Shown: piece by piece, positions 20,441-31,600 of the stretch
How the letters are laid out: every line of letters begins with the position of its first letter
Numbering within the stretch: position 1 is the stretch's first letter
Source of the DNA: Prorocentrum cordatum
Lineage: Eukaryota > Sar > Dinophyceae > Prorocentrales > Prorocentraceae
DNA length: 64,000 nt
Direction: 5' to 3'
Assembly: GCA_963575745.1 (NCBI GenBank)
Contig: CAUYUJ010003603.1
Location: 403,640-467,639, forward strand
The notes under the pieces: model-generated
Database searches by the model: none
The model's input: only the letters and a program-made list of their open reading frames with translations
Told to the model about the DNA's origin: nothing
Translations under genes and position numbers: made by a program

Positions 20441-22440
20441 CCACAATCATCCTCATGCGCGCAGAGACAGTGGATGACCGCTCGGCCCCCTCAGTCTGAT
20501 GGGTCCTCCAGGTGTTCGGCCAGTGGCCGCCACCCCCCCCTCCCTCCTGCTGCGCAGGGCGGGGTCCATCCCCAGGCCCGCCCCACCACGCGCGGCGACT
20601 CCGTAGGCCTGGGAGGAGGGGTGCGCGCGGAGGGGCCGCAGTCCCCAACGGGCAGCGTGCGCTCGTTTGCACCCCCCGGAAGGGAAGCCGGGGGAGGGCG
20701 GACAGGGGCGGGGGGGGACGGGGGGAAGAGGAGGGGGGGTGGGCGGGAAAGGCGCGAGGTAGACGTGGGAGGCAGGGGCAAGGAGGGGAGGGTGTGGGGA
20801 GGATGCGGGAGGGAGGACGAGGGAGGGAGGATGGGGGAGACGGGAGGAGGCAGGAGGGAGGAGGGGAGGGGGGAGGAGGCAGGGACAGGGGAGGGTGGGA
20901 CGGGGGACAGGGGACGGCGTAAGGGGCGGGGAGCCGGAAAGATGGTGAAGGGTTCGGGTGTCGCCCAAGCGTCCAGTGTCTTCTCCGGAGGGGGCATTTC
21001 TGACAACGCATCAGTGCGTGGTGCCGATTTTTTTGGGGGGTCAGGGCAGGGGTGCCCACCAAACAGTAGCTAAACAACCTTTGCCAGTGCAGCCCCCACA
21101 CACACAGCAGTAGGTGCTCGCACCCCCGATGTGCAAGTTGCATGGTGGAGAATCACACGGAACCGACCATAGAGCAGCATTCCTATAGGGAACCGTGGTG
21201 CGCTTGTCACACGGCACCCACCATACAGCACCATGCTACGGCACCCACCGCATGGCACAGTTCTTTCACAGGACATCCGCGCGCGACTTGCCCCACCGTT
21301 TCCTGAGAGCCAAGATCCCAAGTCATGGCCCATGCGTGCAAACAGTGCGTGGGGAAACGTCAGGCACCATAAGGCATAGGGCATTAGCCACAGAGCACTC
21401 ACCGCACGGGTCCAGATGACACCAACCGCAGGACACCAAATACTAGTAGGGCGGCATACCTTGGCATTAACGACCAGTTGATTACGACGCCTCAAGTGCA
21501 AGGATTTGTTAGTAAACACTGCGTCCAGCCACACCAGGGGGGCACAGTAGAACACCATGTGTGATTGGCACTTCCTGCTCTTGCCAGTGCTCTGCTTCGT
21601 CATGTCTCCAAGCATTGCGGGTGTGATGGATTTGTTCGTCGCGTCGCCCGCCCCTTCATTCGCCTTACCCTAGCAAGCGGCACCAGCTTGCCATGTGCCC
21701 GCGCCATTCCCACACACCCTCCTCCATCCTCCTGCCCTTTCTCTGTCTCCATTTCTTCGCCCTATCCCCATGTCTTCTCCACCTCCTCCTCCTCCTCCTC
21801 CATCTCCCACCGCTGCTGTGGCTTCCCTCCTCGTCGACTCTCCACGAAGGCCGCATCCCACCGCTGCTGTGGCTTCCCTCTTCGTCCCATCAAGCGGATG
21901 CTGTCTTCTCCTCCCACAGCCGTCCCCGATATTTCGGGTCGGCGGAGTGGGAAGGCGGGAGAGAACAGGGAGGGGGCGGGGGGGGGCGGAAGGAGGCGAG
22001 TGGAGAGTGCAAGTTGGGTGCGTTCGTGCCATATTTGACATCCGACCCCTCCCACCCATCCCTTCCCTTGTCGCTCTTGTTTTCTACATCCGCCGTCGTG
22101 TGCAATAGCGGACCTTGAGTTCCAGAATGGAAAACCCATCGTGCCATGCGCAATCGGAAAAAGAAGAGTTGCGTGTATTGGAGGAGGAGGAGGAGGAGGA
22201 GGAGGAGGAGGAGGGCAGGAGGAAGGGCAAGAGGTTGAGCAGGAGGATGAGCAGGAGGAAGTGGAGGAGGAGGAAGAAGGAGGAGGAAGAACAGCAGCAG
22301 CAGGAGCTGCTGTGGGAAAAGCGGGATGAGCAGGATGACCAGTGTCAGGCGGGGGAGGGGAAAGAAGCTGGACGACAACGACGAGGAATCACTCGGATCT
22401 GGAAAAGTGGCCCACGAAGAGGCGAAAGCGCAATTCTGAA
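20441..22440. other. Low-complexity DNA without a recognised gene
   Basis: 20690-20940 is purine-rich (GGGAGG-type). 21130-21460 has scattered CACGGCACCCACCAT and GCACCATG phrases without a strict period. (TCC)n lies at 21775-21812, with a duplicated phrase CCCACCGCTGCTGTGGCTTC at 21808 and 21857. (GGA)n occupies 22178-22300. Frames crossing these tracts are low-complexity artefacts. Confidence 0.6.
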
Positions 22441-22449
22441 TTATTGACG

Positions 22450-23821
22450 AATTCGGAAGGGCCCCAAACCAGAAGGTTGGAGCGAGGACGCCAGGGGATA
22501 CGAGCTCGCCTGTGCTTTCCCCCGCACGCTGTTTGACGGCACCATCACCGACGACGGAGTCCCACCTGGTACCACCTGGAGTGGCAAGCGTTGGGCTGCA
22601 GTTTGCATGGTACGTCGCCTCGTCCAGAAGGGACAATATGCCAGAACGGACGCACCTCGCAAGGACACCGACCCTGGCCACCACCGCACCAGCACGCTCG
22701 TTGACTGGCTTGCCAGCCTCTACCCGTCGGTGCTCACAGACGACGCAGTGGTGCAAAGCGAGTTGGACGCCACTGGGGTGGACCCGGTGCCGACGCCGAG
22801 CGGCTCAGACGAGCCTCCACGGGCTGATCCTTCTCCCCGTGCCCAGGCCAGGACGGGCGACGGAGCAGTGACGGACACAGCACTTGGTGACCAGGCGGAG
22901 CGCCTACGACCACAGCACACGCTTGGGGAAGACGCCGAGTCGGGCCAGGCGACGAAGCCAAATGCTAAACAGGCAGCTACCACGGACGACGACACGAGGC
23001 CGGCGGACCCGGACAACTCGGTTGATTTCGGCGATGGCATCCAGGGCTCAGAGACTGAGGCACCGCCGATGAGTCCCGAGCCGCCAGCTGACTCCCCCCC
23101 CCCCCACCAGCGGGAAGATTCCACCTCGCATTGTCAGAATGAGCGCCTCCGACAAGGCCGTCGGCAGCCACGACCCTGCCGATACAAGGAAGCCGGTTTC
23201 ACCCCCAGGCTCCTGGCGACCACAGCAGGCAGTGGGGTCGCGCCACAGGCCAGCCTGGGCTCCGACAGTGGGTTACGGCAAGGGACGCGACCGTCCGCCA
23301 CAGAAGCCTTACGAGCAGGACCAACGAAGCGGGACGCGCACGCATAGTCCCGCAAGCATCGGACGGGCCGACCACAACTCCAGCTGGAACGCGCGCGACG
23401 ACACGCGCGCGCGGTTACACCAGGTCGAGTCGCTCACAAAGCAGCCGCGCCAGCGGGAGGTGGCCTCGAGGCGACTGGAGCGACAGAGCCACCAACCCAC
23501 TCACGAAGACCGACCGCCGCTCCCGCGACGGCAGCCAAATGTGCAAGACGCCCACGCACCTCGTGGAAACACAGGGCAGGGACGAAGACAGCCGCCAGTT
23601 CATTCAGAGGATGCAGACTGAACCCGGTGCCGCGTTTTCACGAGGTCTGGCACCGTTGGGCAGAGCAGCATGAACCTCGCCCGGGCTTCGCCCCCATGAA
23701 CCACCTGGTGCAGAGCTGGCGTGCCTGCGAAGATTTCCTGGACGCTTGGCGCCGCTGCAAGTACGACGTCTACGAGCTCGATCGTCTCCTGGGGCTCAAT
23801 GCCAATTTTGGGCATGTCTGA
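22450..23821 (+). pseudogene. Unknown protein, probably one gene broken at a C-run
   Basis: Three frames join into one plausible protein. Frame one is open from a stop at about 22446 to 23347, with an internal ATG at 22607. Upstream of that ATG the sequence (FDGTITDDGVPPGTTWSGKR) still looks coding. At the C-run 23095-23105 a neighbouring frame takes over (PTSGKIPPRIVRMSASDKAV) and continues to 23621. A third frame covers 23610-23821 with an aromatic, Trp-rich end (VWHRWAEQHEPRPGF). The middle 250 residues are Pro/Asp/Arg-rich and probably disordered. I recognise no domain. The frame switch at a homopolymer could be a real mutation or a sequencing error. Confidence 0.4.
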
Positions 23822-24040
23822 CAAGAGCACATGACGAAGGATCGGGGCGACGCCGGGCGACCAGGCAAGGGCCACGACTGCGACACGTCCGACACGCGCA
23901 GCGGCAAACAGGGCAAACGCAGCTACGATTGGGACGGACCCCTGCCAGAGACGAGGCGTCGGCAGTAGGTCCCACCAACTGCGCATTCGACTGCACAACC
24001 CAGCATAACCCAGCATGCAACAGGTCATGCCACAACGGTT
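23822..24040. other. Spacer
   Basis: Nothing recognised. Confidence 0.4.
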
Positions 24041-25990
24041 TTGGCGGCTTCTCCTCTCGTCTACTTCGCTATACGTACGTTTGTCCTTCAGCCTGCTGCT
24101 CCACTCCTTCTCCTGGCCTGTGTCCTGTTGTCTTCCTCTCGTGCATTTGCAGCGATCAGCTGCCGCGCCTTCTGGATATTCTTCCTTCTGTCGCCCCCCC
24201 TCTCCTGCCTCGTTTTCTGGGGTTCTCCTGTACTCGGTTCCGCTGTCTATGATTATGCGGCGATCAGCTGCTCCTGGGGTTCGCCATCGCCTCTCATCAT
24301 TTCCTCCGTGGTCTTGCAGCGGTCAACTGCCGCTTCTCATCGCCCCTTGTTCCCTGCGTTTGCAACGATCAGCCGCCATCCCCCCTGCCTCGCCTTGTCC
24401 TGGGGATACTGTCTGGCAGGTGCCTCTCGAGGTCCTGCCCTGCGCTGGCACTTCGGCTGGCGCCTAACACTCTGGGCCCCCTGTAGCCCAGGCCGCTGGC
24501 GCCCGCCCTGCTGCCGCTCAGGGCGGCGGCCTCCGCGGGGCCCTTGTTCCCGGCGTTGCTCTCCTGGTCGCCCCTTGGTTGGCGGCCCCCCACGAATTGC
24601 CGCAGCTGCTGCCAGGCCTGGGCGTCGGGCGGCTGGCGCGCTGCAGCTATGCGCGCGGCGGCGGCGGCGCGCCCCCTGTTCCCCGTCGGCGTCATGGCCG
24701 CAAGGGCTCATGGCGACGATATTCGGCATGGACTCGCTGCTGTCTAAGTCAGGGACCCTCGTCCGCTGAAGGCGCTCGTCGGCTTGGTCTCCCTGGCGAC
24801 ACTCATTGCGGGCGGCTGGCCGCTGGGCTGCCGGCCGCCCGCCGCGCCCCGCCCGGGATACCCGCTGCGGCGGTGGTTTACTCGTCTTCCTGGCGCCGCG
24901 CGCTCATGGCACGGGGCGCCCTCCTGCGCGGCTTCGCCGCGCCGGCCACTACAGCTGCCTCCAGGTCTCGGCGTGCTGGGCGCCCTGATGGTTGGTCGCG
25001 CTGCTCGTGGCTTCTGAGTCCGCGCTGCCCCTGCGTGGGGGGCCTTTCAATTCCTCGGGGGAGCTCCCGGAGCGGCCACAGCCCGACCGCCCTCCCATTC
25101 TACCTCGCGGTGCTTGTCCCCCTCGCGTCGGCTATCATCTGCGCGCTCTGCACGGTACCTGGAGGCCGTTTACCTCCACGACGTTTGCCTCTTACCCCGC
25201 CGTTCCTTGGCCGTCTCGGAGGCGCTCCCGCGTTTGCTGGCTCGCTTGCTGTTCCACGCCGCGAAGACCTTCCTGGTCCAGGTCCTCGCGTTCGGCAAGG
25301 CGCTTGGCCACTTCTTTCTCTCCCCTGCCCACCTTCGCCGTCGGGCCGCTTTTTTTCTCCCCTGGCCACCGCCGTCCGGGGTAAGCGTGGCGCAGTCGGA
25401 CATCCACTCGTCGTAGTCGTCGTGTTGGACTGCCTCATTTACGTCTTCCTGGGTGCCGAGCCCGCGTCTGCGCCGGGCGTTGCCTCGTTCTGCTGTCCCC
25501 GACGGCTACGGCGCGGCCTGCCCTAGCTCTGCCCGGCTTTCGACCCGCTTTGCTAGCCCGCGTGCCACAAGGCATCCCCACCAGCCCGTTTACCTCCACG
25601 GCACTTGTCGTCTCTCTTACTCCGCCGTTCTCGTCCGTCTCTGAGGCGTTTTCGCTGCTCCTGCTGGCTCGCTTGCTGGTCCACGTCGCCAAGACCTTCC
25701 GGGTCCAGGGCTTCGCGTTCGGCAAGGCTCCTGCGGAACATGGTTTGGCCGCTTCCCTATCTCTCCTGGTCAGTCCGGGCAAGCGTGGCGCAGTCGAACT
25801 CCCACTGGTCACGGTCAACGGGCCGGTCTGCCTTTTCCCACGTCTTGTTGGGCGTTGAGCCCCCGTCTGAGTTGGGCGCTGCGCCGTTATCTGTTTCCTG
25901 TTGCTTCGGCGCGTCCCGTCCTAGCGTTGCCCGCTTTTCAACTTGCTTCGCGAGCCCGCGTGCCAAGAAAATATCACCGCTTGCCCATCC
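24041..25990 (-). repeat. Minus-strand coding-like region with internal duplications
   Basis: About 430 bp at 25560-25990 is repeated, diverged, at 25130-25560. Shared phrases are GTTTACCTCCACG, GGCTCGCTTGCTG, TTCGCGTTCGGCAAGG and CGAGCCCGCGTGCC or its variants. The minus-strand translation conserves LAERE, a DQQASQQ-like segment, RKRLRDG and ARGLAKQVEKRA, so the duplicated sequence was probably coding on that strand. Further left a shorter phrase (GCRGCGATCAGCTGC) occurs four times between 24150 and 24375 and reads RQLIAA on the minus strand. Stops and frame changes break every copy. The translation resembles a Gln/Arg-rich coiled coil; I cannot assign a function. Confidence 0.4.
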
Positions 25991-26084
25991 AGTAGCGATG
26001 TCCAGGCGAGTTGAGGTGATCAGGGAAGCGCGGGAGCAAAGAGGGGGACGGCCGAACCGCGCTAAGGAGGAAGGAGGAGGAGAA

Positions 26085-26470
26085 GGAGGCTGGATGGATG
26101 GATGAGGGAGTGGGGAGAAGGAAAATGAATAGGAGGAGAAGGGGGTGGAGGAGGAGGAGGAGGAGGAGGAAGACGCGGAAGAGAAGGAGTAGGAGGAGGA
26201 AACATGAACAGGAGGAGGAGGGCAATCAAAAGGGCCAGAGTTCCCTTGGCTGCCTCTCGGAGCCTCTTGGGGTATCTCTTGTGCGTTCTGGGGGGGCCCA
26301 TTGGGACGTTTTGGGATCTCTTGGCGGTCCTGGGATGTTATTGGGCGTCTTGGGTGCCTCGGGGGGGCCTCTTGGGCCGTTTGGGTCCTCTTGGGGGCAT
26401 CCTGGGGGCCTCTTCGGGGCCTCTTGCGGCAACTGTGGGACCATATTGAGGCATCTTGGGGTTTCTGGGC
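26085..26470. repeat. (GGA)n plus CTCTTGGGG minisatellite
   Basis: GGA-rich tract at 26085-26225, then about 240 bp in which CTTGGGG or CCTCTTGGGG returns every 10-21 bp. The same pairing occurs at 55310-55700. The minus strand reads as PKRP-like repeats, which is a by-product. Confidence 0.75.
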
Positions 26471-27283
26471 GCGTTTCGCCCTCCCTACACATAAGTAACA
26501 CCCGAACCTGAGCATCGTTGGATGGACAGCCATTGCGAACCGAAGCCGACCCCAGGTGCGCGACGTGTGGGCGACGTGCGCCACGCGTGCCTGGGGCGCC
26601 ACGCGCGCCAGGCACCCCTGGGGCCCGATCGTGCCGTGTCAAGCACGCGTGGAGCGCCAGATGCGCACGTGCTCCGAATGCGCCATATGTACCGCACACT
26701 CCAGCCGCGCCCGGTGCGCCGCGTTCAGGTCATGTGCATAGTGTGTCAGGTGCGCCTGCGGACGTGACAGCACACATCGGGAAACATGTCGGCCCCCGCC
26801 ACCCTTGTCGAAAGCCGATGCCCATCATTGTGTCTGCTGGACCTGAGCACAGCAGGCCATGCGCCGCCAACCCCGCCGCCCCTGTCAAAAACCACGTGGC
26901 AGTGATCGCGGGATGGCCGCGTATGATCCAGATGTAGCCGCGAGTTGCATGCTGTTTTTTGTCTGGGATGGTAGCGCTGCGCAAGGCAGGGAGTATGCTG
27001 ACACCCCCGCCGTCCTTGTCCAAAACAATACGAAGTGCTCGCGGGCCTCACGAAAATGACTCAAGACTTTCCCCGACATGTACTTTGCACTGTTGTCTGG
27101 CAGGGATTGGGGGTGGGGGCGCATCGGGTTGGCCGCGCATGTTCCAAATGTGGAGGCAAAGTGCGGTTTGTACGGTTTGTTTGACAAGGATGGTGGGGGG
27201 CGGGTGGCCATGGTGTCGGCAGGTTGCTTGGCTGGCCCCCGGTCGCGTGGGGGAGGGGGTGTATACTTAAAAAGAACAGTGAG
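26471..27283. repeat. Spacer with scattered direct and inverted short repeats
   Basis: CCGCC-CCTTGTC-AAA phrases occur near 26798, 26877 and 27010, and inverted (TTTGACAAGGATGG) near 27180. GGGATGGCCGCGTATGATCC (26911) and GGTTGGCCGCGCATGTTCC (27126) are a second related pair. GCGCACGTGC-type palindromes are frequent at 26560-26760. No gene recognised. Confidence 0.45.
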
Positions 27284-27366
27284 AAGCCCCTCCCCGAAGG
27301 GGAAGAAGGGAGTTGGAAGAGTAAACGCCCTAGACCACCTTACACCGTAAAGGGCTGGTGGGACTA
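27284..27366 (-). repeat. Dispersed 80-bp tRNA-like repeat, copy 2
   Basis: Matches copy 1 closely (CCCCTCCCCGAAGGGGAAGA, then TTGGAAGAG and AAAGGGCTGGTGGGACT). The A-box-like part is less well kept than in copies 1 and 3. Confidence 0.6.
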
Positions 27367-28407
27367 TGGAAACAAAGCGCCGATCCGAAAATGAGGTCCA
27401 AGCTGCAGCGGCAGCACCGCTGCGAGACACAGAAAACGTTCCGATTGAAAACAACCCCGGAAATAGAAACCTTTGAAATCTTGTGTGTGAAGACAGTACG
27501 CGTAGAGGGTCGTTCCCTTCCCCGGCCATCTTCAGGGCAGAGAACAGAGCAGTACTCATATTGAGTAACTGTGGTGGAAAGGAGGGGGAGTAAGGGAGGC
27601 GTGGGACAAACGCGGGGATGGCGTGAGGCAGGAGAAGGGCCATCCTGGTTCGCTTCACTCACGGTGCACAGTGGGGCACGTAGATCCATGTGGGCGCCCC
27701 ATTTTCGATGCGCCCTTTCCTCTCTGCATCGGCCAGCGCTGCCAGGAGAAGACGTGGTTCCGCGCCGTGGCTGAGATGGTCGGGATTTGCTATTCTTCCG
27801 TGAAGCGCACAAGCGAAACGTATTGTCAGCGGTTTGCGGTCCCGCAAGGCGTAGTGCTGTCAGCGGCTGGTGACTAGTGTTGCTAACAGGCTTCGTTGCT
27901 GTCGTATCCTCTCCACGCGGTGCGTATCCCCCTGCCCCTAGACGCGCGCGCGCGGGTTTGGGAGCATGAGAAGTACCACCAGGAGAGAAGAAGGGAGCCA
28001 GGCAGGAGGGAGGCAGTAGGAGGAGGAGGTGGGATGAGATGATGAAGGGCGTAGGAGGATCAGGAAGGAGGGGAGGCAGGGAGGAGGCAGGGAGTGAGGC
28101 AGTGTGGGGGCAGGTTGAGGGAAGACAGGAGGACCCCCGTCGTCCCACGCACGCGCGATGTTTGTCGCCGACTCCTTCGGAGACGCGCGGGTCGGTGGGT
28201 GGTATTCCCCACGGGCATCGGGTCGTCGGCCTCAATCCGCGGGGCAGCTCCAGCGCCGTCGGTCTCCGCGACGGCGCGTCTTCGAGGATCGAGGGCCGAT
28301 GATTCAGGTGCCCGAGTGTGTGTTGGCCCCGCTTGTGGGCCTCGGTGGGGGTTCCTGAGGCTTTCGGGGCCCTCCGGATGGAGGCCCCAAGAGGCTTTTG
28401 GAGACCC
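27367..28407. other. Spacer upstream of LINE-2
   Basis: No recognised gene. 27970-28120 is GGA-rich. GGCCCCAAGAGGCTTTTGGA and GACCCC (28384-28407) directly precede the SL relic and partly match AGGCTTCTGGAGACCCC at 33791, upstream of the next relic. Confidence 0.45.
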
Positions 28408-28428
28408 CCGTAGCCATTTTGGCTCAAG
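28408..28428 (+). other. Relic spliced leader, perfect 21-nt core
   Basis: Reads CCGTAGCCATT then TTGGCTCAAG, identical to the dinoflagellate SL core. The variable first base (D in the consensus) is a C here. It lies 171 bp before the ATG of LINE-2 ORF1, in the sense orientation. It marks the 5' end of a trans-spliced mRNA that was copied into DNA. Confidence 0.95.
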
Positions 28429-28598
28429 ACGGGAACTCCTCCCCGTCCCGACTCCAGAGGCTCGAGGCCGGGGCGGAAGGGCAGCCCCTTACCAGGCCTG
28501 GCAGTCTCGGTCCAGGTGTCGACCAAGTAGGTAGGCACAACCCTCGCTTGGTGCGATCTTTTGGGCCACGTCCTTTTTTCCTTGCCCCTTCGTCAGTC

Positions 28599-29447
28599 AT
28601 GGGCGGACGGCGGCACCGCCGCCGCGAGCAGCGCAGCCTGACCCCAGCCAGCAGGTCCCGCCGCCCCAGCCGCTCGTCCTCGCCTCGGACACCCTCGGAT
28701 TCGCGCAGTCGCAGCGACCGCGACGTCCGTGATGCTGCTAGGGCCCCGTCGGCACCCCCCAGCTGGATGACAGCACGAATTTCGGATATCAAGCAGAACA
28801 ATACTCGTCTGGAGCAAATGGAGATGACGATGGTCACCCAGATCTCGGGCATGCGTGAACGTATTCAGGCCCACGAGGGCAATATCGCCCAGTTGGGTCA
28901 TCGTCTTCAGACACTCGAGCAACTTCAACACGGGGTTCTGGACGACACGGTCCAATCGGTTCTCGGTGAAGTGGTTGTTGGGAAGTTGGCAGGCATTCAG
29001 ACGCAGCTTGATCAACTTCAAGCCGCTGAACCTTCAGCGACGGTGAAAGATCGAGTGGGCACTCTCGCGTATCAGCTTCAGCAGCTGCAAGCCAAGGAGT
29101 CGCGCTCGTCGCGCGGCCAGCCATCGTCGCAGAGTTCAGGGTCTCGTGAGCAGGAAGGTTCATGCAGATGGATCCTCGTCGGATTCGACTCCCCCCTCAT
29201 GGGGCGCACCCTCCGACGCGCTGCGGAATATGTTTGCGACCAATGCGTTCCCACCTCTGAGCGGGATTCCATTGTGATTAAAGCCTTCGACATGTCCAGG
29301 AAGGCGGTCTACGAATGTCCATCGGCAGTACGGCGCTCGGACTTCCTGGCGAAGTACCGCACCTTAGGCGAGATTAAGTTCCAGAGCCCGCTGTCCGCAG
29401 AGGTGCAGTACACGTTACGGGCGAAGCGGGACATCAGCCAGGAATGA
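28599..29447 (+). CDS. LINE-2 ORF1, coiled-coil RNA-binding-type protein
   Basis: 282 codons from the first ATG after the SL (MGGRRHRRREQ). The same frame is open upstream through the SL, but an mRNA starting at the SL would use this ATG. Residues 1-50 are an Arg/Ser-rich basic region. Residues about 58-165 form a clear heptad coiled coil (RLEQMEMTMVTQISGM, LGHRLQTLEQL). The last 90 residues (ILVGFDSPLMGRTLRRAAEY) look like a small alpha/beta domain of RRM-like type. This arrangement is that of LINE ORF1 proteins, which trimerise and coat the element RNA. Unlike ORF2 it is undamaged. Confidence 0.75.
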   Translation: MGGRRHRRREQRSLTPASRSRRPSRSSSPRTPSDSRSRSDRDVRDAARAPSAPPSWMTARISDIKQNNTRLEQMEMTMVTQISGMRERIQAHEGNIAQLGHRLQTLEQLQHGVLDDTVQSVLGEVVVGKLAGIQTQLDQLQAAEPSATVKDRVGTLAYQLQQLQAKESRSSRGQPSSQSSGSREQEGSCRWILVGFDSPLMGRTLRRAAEYVCDQCVPTSERDSIVIKAFDMSRKAVYECPSAVRRSDFLAKYRTLGEIKFQSPLSAEVQYTLRAKRDISQE

Positions 29448-30030
29448 CGAAAGTTGTTTTACCTCATGGAAAGGGTTCGGAGTGTGAAAACAGAAGCACT
29501 TAATGGTAAGCATGAATGTAGGTCCAGTTGTTTTGGTGGTTCGATCTATGCGCTGGCCAGCCCCGAGTGTCCTACTACCTTGGTTCAGCTCAAGTCGGAC
29601 GGCGGCAATTGAGTCGACCACTCATGAGGCTGCCTTCATCACTATCGGCGTGCAGGCGGCCCTCCCTGCCGCGAAGGAGGCGCTGGCATCCTCTCCCTTT
29701 CGAGTTGGCCACAGATTGCGCGGACAGCCTCGTGAGACCTGGTCTCCTCTCGGCGAGTTCGTCGACATTGCCTACCGCGCGGCAGATGAAGTCCAGTGCG
29801 TTCCCGCTTGCCCCATTGGGGCGTCTCCACGAAGATGGGGGCGATGAGACGCTCGCGACGCGCACTGTGCGCACTCTTCTGCCTTCGCAGGTTTCACTCA
29901 CAGCCAATCCTAGTTCCAGTGCTGAGGAGGTGGTGGCATCACTTGCCGCTGCTTCGGAGGCGCCGTTTGCCCCCCGCGATCAGGGGCGCAGTATTCCACA
30001 GCTTTCGTCTCAAAACGTAGGCCGCCGATT
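29448..30030. other. LINE-2 ORF1-ORF2 linker
   Basis: No motif is visible; frames change several times. It probably contains the degraded N-terminus of ORF2. Confidence 0.5.
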
Positions 30031-31600
30031 ATGTCCTATGGCAGCCCCGCCTGGGGCTCCGGTGCTTTTTTTTTTTGTCTCGAGGTTCGGGGCGTCACTT
30101 ACAGTCTCTCCTTCTCTGCGTCGGTCTGCGCGCGGAACGCTAATGGGTTATTTGGGGGGATCCGTGGAGGTAATTCACATTGTGCTAAGAAATACAGGCA
30201 TGCTCTTGGGCTCTGTTCGCGTTGCGACATTGTTTGCGTGCAGGAGTGTCATGGGCATATTGGGGATGTGGCTTCTTTGGTTCACCGACTTAAATCATCG
30301 CATGTAGGTTGTAGTTTTCTGCAGACGACGGCGGCAGGTGGTGTCATCACTATCCTCAGCAAGCGCCCGCGCAGTGAGTTCGAACCGATATCGCATCAGA
30401 TCGCGGTGGATGGGAGGGTTCTCGTTGCACAGCTGCATGGGCGGAAGGGGCGATGACTGTTGCGAATTGTCACATGCCGAATATTAATTTAGGCGCGCCG
30501 TTCTATGGTCGCATGTCGCGTGCTCTTGCCATCCATTTACCGTGCGGCGCTCGCTCGCTTAACCCGATGGTTGGCGACTGGAAGTATACGCTGTGGGGGG
30601 AAGGGCGGATGACTGAAGATGGGCAGCAGTGGAGCGAGGGGGACCGGGCCTTTCGCGACTTCTTCCTGGACGTGTGCAGTGAGTGGATTGAGCACGCGCA
30701 GCTCGAGCCCACCCGACTCGGATGGAATGCTGACGCGACCTTGCGACACACCTCTCGTTTGGACAGGTTCTATTCGAACGCCCCTCGGCGATTCTTACGG
30801 ATTTGACGGTTTCTGCGACGGTTTACGGGAAGCTTGATTCCTGCCCTTCGGACCATAGGCCTGCGGCGGTGACTCTTGGGACGTTCGATCCTCGGCAGTC
30901 TCGTTGCATTCCTGCGTGGATACGCCGCGCCCCCGAATACCAGGAGGCGGCCAGTTCGATGTTTACCTCCCCCCCCGCCGACCTTCCTCCGACGGCTCGG
31001 CTTGCGCTAGCCAAGGAAAGGATGCACAGTCTATTGCCGGCTGTAAGGAAGGCGATTCAGTGCCGGCCTGCGAAGGGCTTGGCCGAGCAGCATTACTGGG
31101 CGACGATGGCCATTCGAGGGGTTCGGCTACAGCAGTTTCGATTATGCGCGCGCGCCTTTACTCTCTACCCGCCAGTTGCACAGTTCTTTGATGTTGAGGG
31201 CACGCGCTGCCCCAACCCCCCTGCCCTTTGCCAGCATGCCAGCGAGCTTCAGTTGTGGGGGACTGAGATTGAGGAGCAGGAGCTGGAAGGGGATGATCAC
31301 TCTGACGGCGTTTCCATCGCTGGCGGTCGCATCCACAGGACCGCTACGGATGATCCCCTGGAGGAGGAGGCTGCTAAGGAACGCGCTCGGAGCATGCTTC
31401 AGCGTGTCCGGCAGTTTTGGCAGCAATTTCGCGGGCGCGCGCTTCTGGTCGGCATCCGCGAGGAGAATGGTGGTGTCTGCAGGGATCCAGATGATGCTCG
31501 CCGCGCGCCCCGATCGACGGGTCTCTGTGGCCTGAGATACTTGCACACTGCCAGCATGTTCAGGATATTCCAGAAGATCGGCGCCCCCATTGGAAGATGA
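30031..31600 (+). pseudogene. LINE-2 endonuclease and linker, three frames
   Basis: APE-type endonuclease. Frame one to 30456 has NANGLFGG and the metal-binding Gln-Glu in CDIVCVQECHG (codons from 30241), plus GGVITILSK. Frame two, 30453-30806, has VGDWKY in place of the usual GDFN, and SRLDRFYS. Frame three, from about 30803, has the catalytic CPSDHRPAAV (Asp codon at 30851) and continues to 31600 as a linker rich in Glu and Arg. All catalytic motifs can be located, so the frameshifts are the main damage. Confidence 0.75.

Noticed and set aside
27330-28538. 402-codon minus-strand frame upstream of LINE-2
   Set aside because: Runs through GGA-rich DNA and the SL region antisense; no domain.
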